NCBI GenBank assembly: GCA_002403415.1
Contig: DHHS01000033.1
Span: 1-15,410 of the forward strand
Source of the DNA: Sphingomonas sp. UBA4766
Lineage (GTDB): Bacteria; Pseudomonadota; Alphaproteobacteria; Sphingomonadales; Sphingomonadaceae
DNA length: 15,410 bases
Direction of reading: 5' to 3'
The notes beneath the pieces were generated by a model. That model had not been told where the DNA came from and did not search any database. It saw only the letters and a program-made list of their open reading frames with translations. This document shows, in pieces, positions 12,683-15,410 of this stretch; the stretch's first letter is position 1, and the number at the start of each line of letters is the position of its first letter. The position numbers and the translations under genes are program-made.

Positions 12683-13908
12683 TCAAATCGCCGATGACGC
12701 TGGACGAAGCCCGCGCGCGCGACGCCACCGATCCGCTGCGCGGGTTTCGCGATCGGTTCGCGCTGCCCGACGGGGTGATCTACCTCGACGGCAATTCGCT
12801 GGGTGCGCTGCCCAGAGCAACGGTCGCGCGCGTCGATGATCTGATGACGCGGCAATGGGGTGATCGGCTGATCCGCAGTTGGAACGAGGGGTGGATCGAC
12901 ACGCCGCAGCGCATTGGCGACAAAATTGCGCGGCTGATCGGCGCGGGGCCCGGCGAAGTCATCGCAACCGACTCCACGTCGGTCAATCTGTTCAAACTGT
13001 TGAGCGCGGCCCTCCATGCCCAGCCCGACCGGCGCGTTATCCTGAGCGAAGCCGGGAATTTCCCGACCGATCTCCACATCGCCGAAGGGGTGGCCGCGGG
13101 CATCCCCGGCGCGACCTTGCGCGTCGTCCCGCGCGATCAGCTTGGCGCGGCGCTGGGGCACGATGTCGCGGTGCTGATGCTGACGCAGGTGCACTATAAA
13201 ACCGCCGAACGGTTCGACATGGCCGAATGGACGACCCGCGCCCATGCGGCGGGCGCGATGATGCTATGGGATTTGAGCCATAGCGCAGGCGCCATTCCGG
13301 TCAACCTGAACGGTGCGGGTGCGGATCTCGCAGTGGGGTGTGGGTATAAATATCTGAACGGCGGGCCCGGCGCGCCTGGATTCCTGTTCGTCGCGCAGGC
13401 GCATCAGGCCCGACTCGGCAATCCGCTGTCGGGGTGGATGGGACATGCTGCCCCGTTTGAGTTTGCCGATGGCTATGCCCCTGCCCCCGGCGTCCGGCGC
13501 TGGCTGGCGGGCACGCCGCCAATCCTTGCGATGGCGGCATTGGAGGCAGGCGTCGAGCTGATGCTGGAGGCAGATCCGGCGCTGATTGTTGCCAAGAGCG
13601 CCGCGCTGTTCGACACCATGGCGGCGATTGGCGACGCGCTGGGGCTGGCGTGTATTTCCCCACGCGATCCTGCCCGGCGCGGCTCGCACATCGCGTTTCG
13701 CCATCCGCACGCCCATGCGCTGTGCCAGGCGCTCATCGCGCGCGGGGTGATTGGCGATTTTCGGACCCCCGATGTGCTTCGGCTCGGCCTGACCCCGTTA
13801 TATCTCGGGTTTGAGGATGTCGTGCGGGCTGGCGCGATTCTCGACGACGTGCTGACCACCGGCGCCTATCACGACCCGGTCTTTGCGCAGCGTCAAACGG
13901 TGACCTAA
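12679..13908 (+). CDS. kynU: Kynureninase
   Basis: PLP enzyme that cleaves kynurenine to anthranilate plus alanine in tryptophan breakdown. The 409-residue length fits the family. Motifs: YLDGNSLGALP (35-45), SWNEGWIDTP (67-76), the cofactor-phosphate segment ATDSTSVNLFK (96-106), LWDLSHSAGA (196-205, with the PLP-nitrogen Asp198) and the Schiff-base lysine in GCGYKYLNGGPG (Lys224). The ATG at 12679 overlaps the hydrolase stop (ATGA), implying translational coupling; a second in-frame ATG at 12694 is a possible start. The in-frame extension to 12637 lies inside the hydrolase. Tryptophan 2,3-dioxygenase (kynA) is not in the window. The gene is followed by the purC leader. Confidence 0.95.
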   Translation: MIKSPMTLDEARARDATDPLRGFRDRFALPDGVIYLDGNSLGALPRATVARVDDLMTRQWGDRLIRSWNEGWIDTPQRIGDKIARLIGAGPGEVIATDSTSVNLFKLLSAALHAQPDRRVILSEAGNFPTDLHIAEGVAAGIPGATLRVVPRDQLGAALGHDVAVLMLTQVHYKTAERFDMAEWTTRAHAAGAMMLWDLSHSAGAIPVNLNGAGADLAVGCGYKYLNGGPGAPGFLFVAQAHQARLGNPLSGWMGHAAPFEFADGYAPAPGVRRWLAGTPPILAMAALEAGVELMLEADPALIVAKSAALFDTMAAIGDALGLACISPRDPARRGSHIAFRHPHAHALCQALIARGVIGDFRTPDVLRLGLTPLYLGFEDVVRAGAILDDVLTTGAYHDPVFAQRQTVT

Positions 13909-13924
13909 GCCCACGCCAGATGCG

Positions 13925-13953
13925 TTGCGTGCAGGGGCACCATCCTGTATGAG
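13925..13953 (+). promoter_or_regulatory. Possible purC promoter
   Basis: TTGCGT (13925-13930), a 17-bp spacer, TATGAG (13948-13953). Transcription would begin near 13960, giving a leader of about 75 bases that contains the hairpin at 13965-14009. It is the best -35/-10 pair in the 126-bp gap between kynU and purC. Confidence 0.35.
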
Positions 13954-13964
13954 AAGCGGTTCCC

Positions 13965-14020
13965 GCCCCGGCTCTCGCTCGGTCCTTTTAAGGGTCGCGC
14001 TGCCGGGGCACGTTATTTTT
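13965..14020 (+). terminator. Hairpin plus T-run directly before purC: kynU terminator or purC attenuator
   Basis: GCCCCGGC (13965-13972) pairs perfectly with GCCGGGGC (14002-14009) around a 29-base loop; ACGTTATTTTT follows (14010-14020). The T-run ends 14 bases before the preferred purC ATG, leaving no room for another promoter after it. It therefore either ends kynU transcripts with leak-through into purC, or regulates purC as a leader attenuator. Confidence 0.4.
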
Positions 14021-14034
14021 GAAAGACCATGCGC

Positions 14035-14814
14035 ATGGCTCGCCGCCGCCAAATCTATGAGGGCAAGGCCAAGATCCTCTACGAAGGCCCCGAACCCGGC
14101 ACGCTAATCCAATATTTCAAGGATGACGCGACCGCGTTCAACGCTCAGAAAAAGGGCACGATCAGCGGCAAAGGTGTGCTCAACAACCGCATTTCCGAAC
14201 ATGTCTTTACACTCCTCGCGCTGATCGGGGTGCCGACGCACTTCATCCGCCGCCTCAACATGCGCGAACAGCTTATCCGGCAGGTCGAAATCGTGCCGAT
14301 CGAAGTGGTCGTGCGCAACGTCGTGGCGGGCAGCCTCGCCAAACGGCTGGGCATTGAGGAAGGGACCCAGCTTCCGCGCACGATCATCGAATATTATTAC
14401 AAGGATGACGCGCTCGGCGATCCGATGATTACCGACGAACATATCGCTGCATTCGGCTGGGCGAGCCAGGAGGAGATGCACGACATCGCCGATCTGGCGA
14501 TCCGGGTGAATGATTTCCTGTGCGGGCTGTTTGCGGGGATCGGCATTCGGCTGGTCGATTTCAAGCTCGAATTCGGGCGCATCTGGGACAATGACTATTC
14601 GCGGATCATCCTGGCCGATGAAATCAGCCCCGACGGGTGCCGCCTGTGGGACATGGACAGCGGCGAGAAGCTCGACAAGGACCGATTCCGGCGCGATCTG
14701 GGCGGCGAAATCGAAGCCTATCAGGAAGTGGCGCGGCGCCTCGGCCTACTGCCGGAAGGAGCCGAGACGGCGGTGCTCGACCTCGAAAGCCACCGCAAGC
14801 GCCGCGGGAAATAG
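14035..14814 (+). CDS. purC: SAICAR synthetase (phosphoribosylaminoimidazole-succinocarboxamide synthase)
   Basis: Joins CAIR and aspartate with ATP in de novo purine synthesis. 259 residues from this start. Motifs: YEGKAK (8-13, ATP loop), DATAFNAQKKG (31-41), VVVRNVVAGSL (91-101), DFKLEFG (175-181) and the metal-binding DEISPD (195-200). It begins MARRRQIYEGKAK, as is usual for the family; an ATG 6 bases upstream (14029) would add two residues, but its distance from GAAAG (14021-14025) is only 3 bases. The gene is followed by a convergent small membrane-protein gene 15 bases away, which separates it from purS. The leader hairpin at 13965-14020 may regulate it. Confidence 0.95.
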   Translation: MARRRQIYEGKAKILYEGPEPGTLIQYFKDDATAFNAQKKGTISGKGVLNNRISEHVFTLLALIGVPTHFIRRLNMREQLIRQVEIVPIEVVVRNVVAGSLAKRLGIEEGTQLPRTIIEYYYKDDALGDPMITDEHIAAFGWASQEEMHDIADLAIRVNDFLCGLFAGIGIRLVDFKLEFGRIWDNDYSRIILADEISPDGCRLWDMDSGEKLDKDRFRRDLGGEIEAYQEVARRLGLLPEGAETAVLDLESHRKRRGK

Positions 14815-14824
14815 ACAATTCAAC

Positions 14825-14836
14825 GGGCGTCAGCCC
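14825..14836. terminator. Short hairpin between purC and the convergent gene
   Basis: GGGC-GTCA-GCCC then TTTACC, 10 bases after the purC stop and overlapping the stop of the minus-strand gene. A 4-bp stem and three T residues make only a weak terminator. Confidence 0.25.
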
Positions 14837-15015
14837 TTTACCTTCATCCCGCAGATGATGCCGAACACAAAGCAGCAGAACAAGGCAAGCTGCACTTTGC
14901 CGCCGGCATCGCTCCAGCCGAAATATTCGCCACCAAATGCGAACAGGGCGATGAAAAGGACCATTGCCAACCCGGCCATCGCGACGCGCCCCTTTTTTGC
15001 TTCAAACCACCGCAC
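14830..15015 (-). CDS. Small two-helix membrane protein, unknown function
   Basis: 61 residues from the GTG at 15015, beginning VRWFEAKKGRVAM. Two hydrophobic helices (about residues 14-30 and 41-57) are joined by GGEYFGWSDAGG, and the end is MKVKG. Basic residues at both ends suggest a hairpin with both termini in the cytosol. The frame stays open upstream to 15147, with an ATG at 15126, but that extension covers the purS ribosome site and start and has no ribosome site of its own. I therefore give the shorter form with an uncertain start; a TTG near 15078 is a third option. I do not recognise the family. It lies convergent to purC and divergent from purS, so it is unlikely to be part of the purine operon. 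Confidence 0.6.
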   Translation of the reverse strand: MRWFEAKKGRVAMAGLAMVLFIALFAFGGEYFGWSDAGGKVQLALFCCFVFGIICGMKVKG

Positions 15016-15124
15016 CAGCGCAGTGGCCGTCGCCGACAGTGCGCCGCATCCGTAAACAAGTGATGAAGGTTGCGGCAAACCGAGCAGAGCGGCATAGCGG
15101 CAAAAGCTCAACAAGGAGTTACCC

Positions 15125-15355
15125 ATGAAGCTGCGCATTATCGTCACGCTGAAGCCGGGCGTACTCGACCCGCAAGGGCGCGCGATTCACGGCGCGTTGC
15201 GCGGGCTGGGCTTTGCCGGGATCAATGACGTGCGCGCGGGCAAAATCTTCGAACTCGACGTCGCCGATGACACCGATGATGCGGCAATTGACGAGATGTG
15301 CCGCAAGTTGCTCGCCAACACCGTCATCGAAAACTATCGGGTGCAGCGCGCATGA
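15125..15355 (+). CDS. purS: FGAM synthase subunit PurS
   Basis: 76 residues, the normal size of PurS, the small subunit that bridges PurL and PurQ in the three-part phosphoribosylformylglycinamidine synthase. Sequence features: MKLRIIVTLKPGVLDPQGRA (1-20), AIHGALRGLGFAGINDVRAGK and a C-terminal MCRKLLANTVIENY, all typical. A strong AAGGAG (15113-15118) sits 6 bases before the ATG. The stop TGA overlaps the purQ start (ATGA), so the two are translationally coupled. A weak possible promoter, TTGCGG (15070-15075) with CATAGC 17 bp on, lies upstream, inside the possible 5' part of the minus-strand gene. Confidence 0.95.
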   Translation: MKLRIIVTLKPGVLDPQGRAIHGALRGLGFAGINDVRAGKIFELDVADDTDDAAIDEMCRKLLANTVIENYRVQRA

Positions 15356-15410
15356 GGAGCGCTGTCATCGTCTTTCCCGGTTCCAATTGCGACCGCGACA
15401 TGGCCGTGGC
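15352..15410 (+). CDS. purQ: FGAM synthase glutaminase subunit PurQ, first 19 codons (3' end outside window)
   Basis: ATG at 15352 overlaps the purS stop. The visible residues MRSAVIVFPGSNCDRDMAV match the conserved PurQ N-terminus (VIVFPGSNCDRD), the glutamine amidotransferase that supplies ammonia to PurL. The catalytic Cys and His lie beyond the window. Confidence 0.93.
   Translation, partial: MRSAVIVFPGSNCDRDMAV

Noticed and set aside
1..15410. CRISPR array, tRNA or rRNA genes, IS elements, integrase or attachment site
   Set aside because: No regularly spaced repeats, tRNA-like folds, transposase or integrase motifs, or paired terminal repeats were seen on reading both strands.

Overview
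The window looks like a chromosomal segment of a high-GC alphaproteobacterium, most likely a sphingomonad (order Sphingomonadales). I infer this from the character of the proteins (ParC, PurC, FolB, DUF1285, DUF4349 lipoprotein) and from the GC-rich codon use; no rRNA or other decisive marker is present, so the genus is left open. Almost all of it is housekeeping sequence. The exception is a patch of about 1.7 kb near the left end (about 600-2340) that carries a lower-GC gene of unknown function and an intergenic stretch rich in hairpins.

Layout: (1) 1-645, the end of cysH, an assimilatory sulfate-reduction enzyme. (2) 810-1931, a DUF4236 membrane protein of visibly different base composition. 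(3) 1932-2429, no convincing protein gene, but a good sigma70-like promoter (1991-2019) reading into a strong hairpin and several smaller ones, a candidate non-coding RNA. (4) 2430-3817 on the minus strand: glutathione S-transferase, folB (folate synthesis) and a small Rossmann-like protein, closely packed. (5) 3902-6792 on the plus strand: a GNAT acetyltransferase with no normal start codon, then a tightly coupled trio DUF1285 - CoA pyrophosphatase (nudL type) - CCA-adding enzyme, each start overlapping the previous stop. (6) 6762-10783 on the minus strand: parC (topoisomerase IV subunit A) followed by a PAS-like/GGDEF/EAL cyclic-di-GMP protein, whose 3' end overlaps the 3' end of cca by 31 bp. 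(7) 10944-13908 on the plus strand: a DUF4349-type lipoprotein, an exported alpha/beta hydrolase, and kynureninase (kynU), the last two overlapping by ATGA. (8) 14035-15410: purine synthesis genes purC, purS and the first codons of purQ, with a small two-helix membrane protein on the opposite strand between purC and purS.

How the genes work together: purC, purS and purQ act in de novo IMP synthesis (PurS and PurQ are subunits of FGAM synthase); the hydrolase and kynU may form a tryptophan/kynurenine step pair (formylkynurenine to kynurenine to anthranilate), although the hydrolase appears to carry a signal peptide; folB supplies the folate pathway, whose cofactors feed purine synthesis; nudL and cca concern CoA turnover and tRNA 3'-end maturation.

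I found no tRNA, rRNA, CRISPR array, transposase, integrase or recognisable defence system. The most interesting items are the promoter-led, hairpin-rich non-coding stretch at 1991-2340, the GNAT gene lacking ATG/GTG/TTG, the GGDEF domain with a substituted metal-binding aspartate, and the hairpin plus T-run directly before purC.
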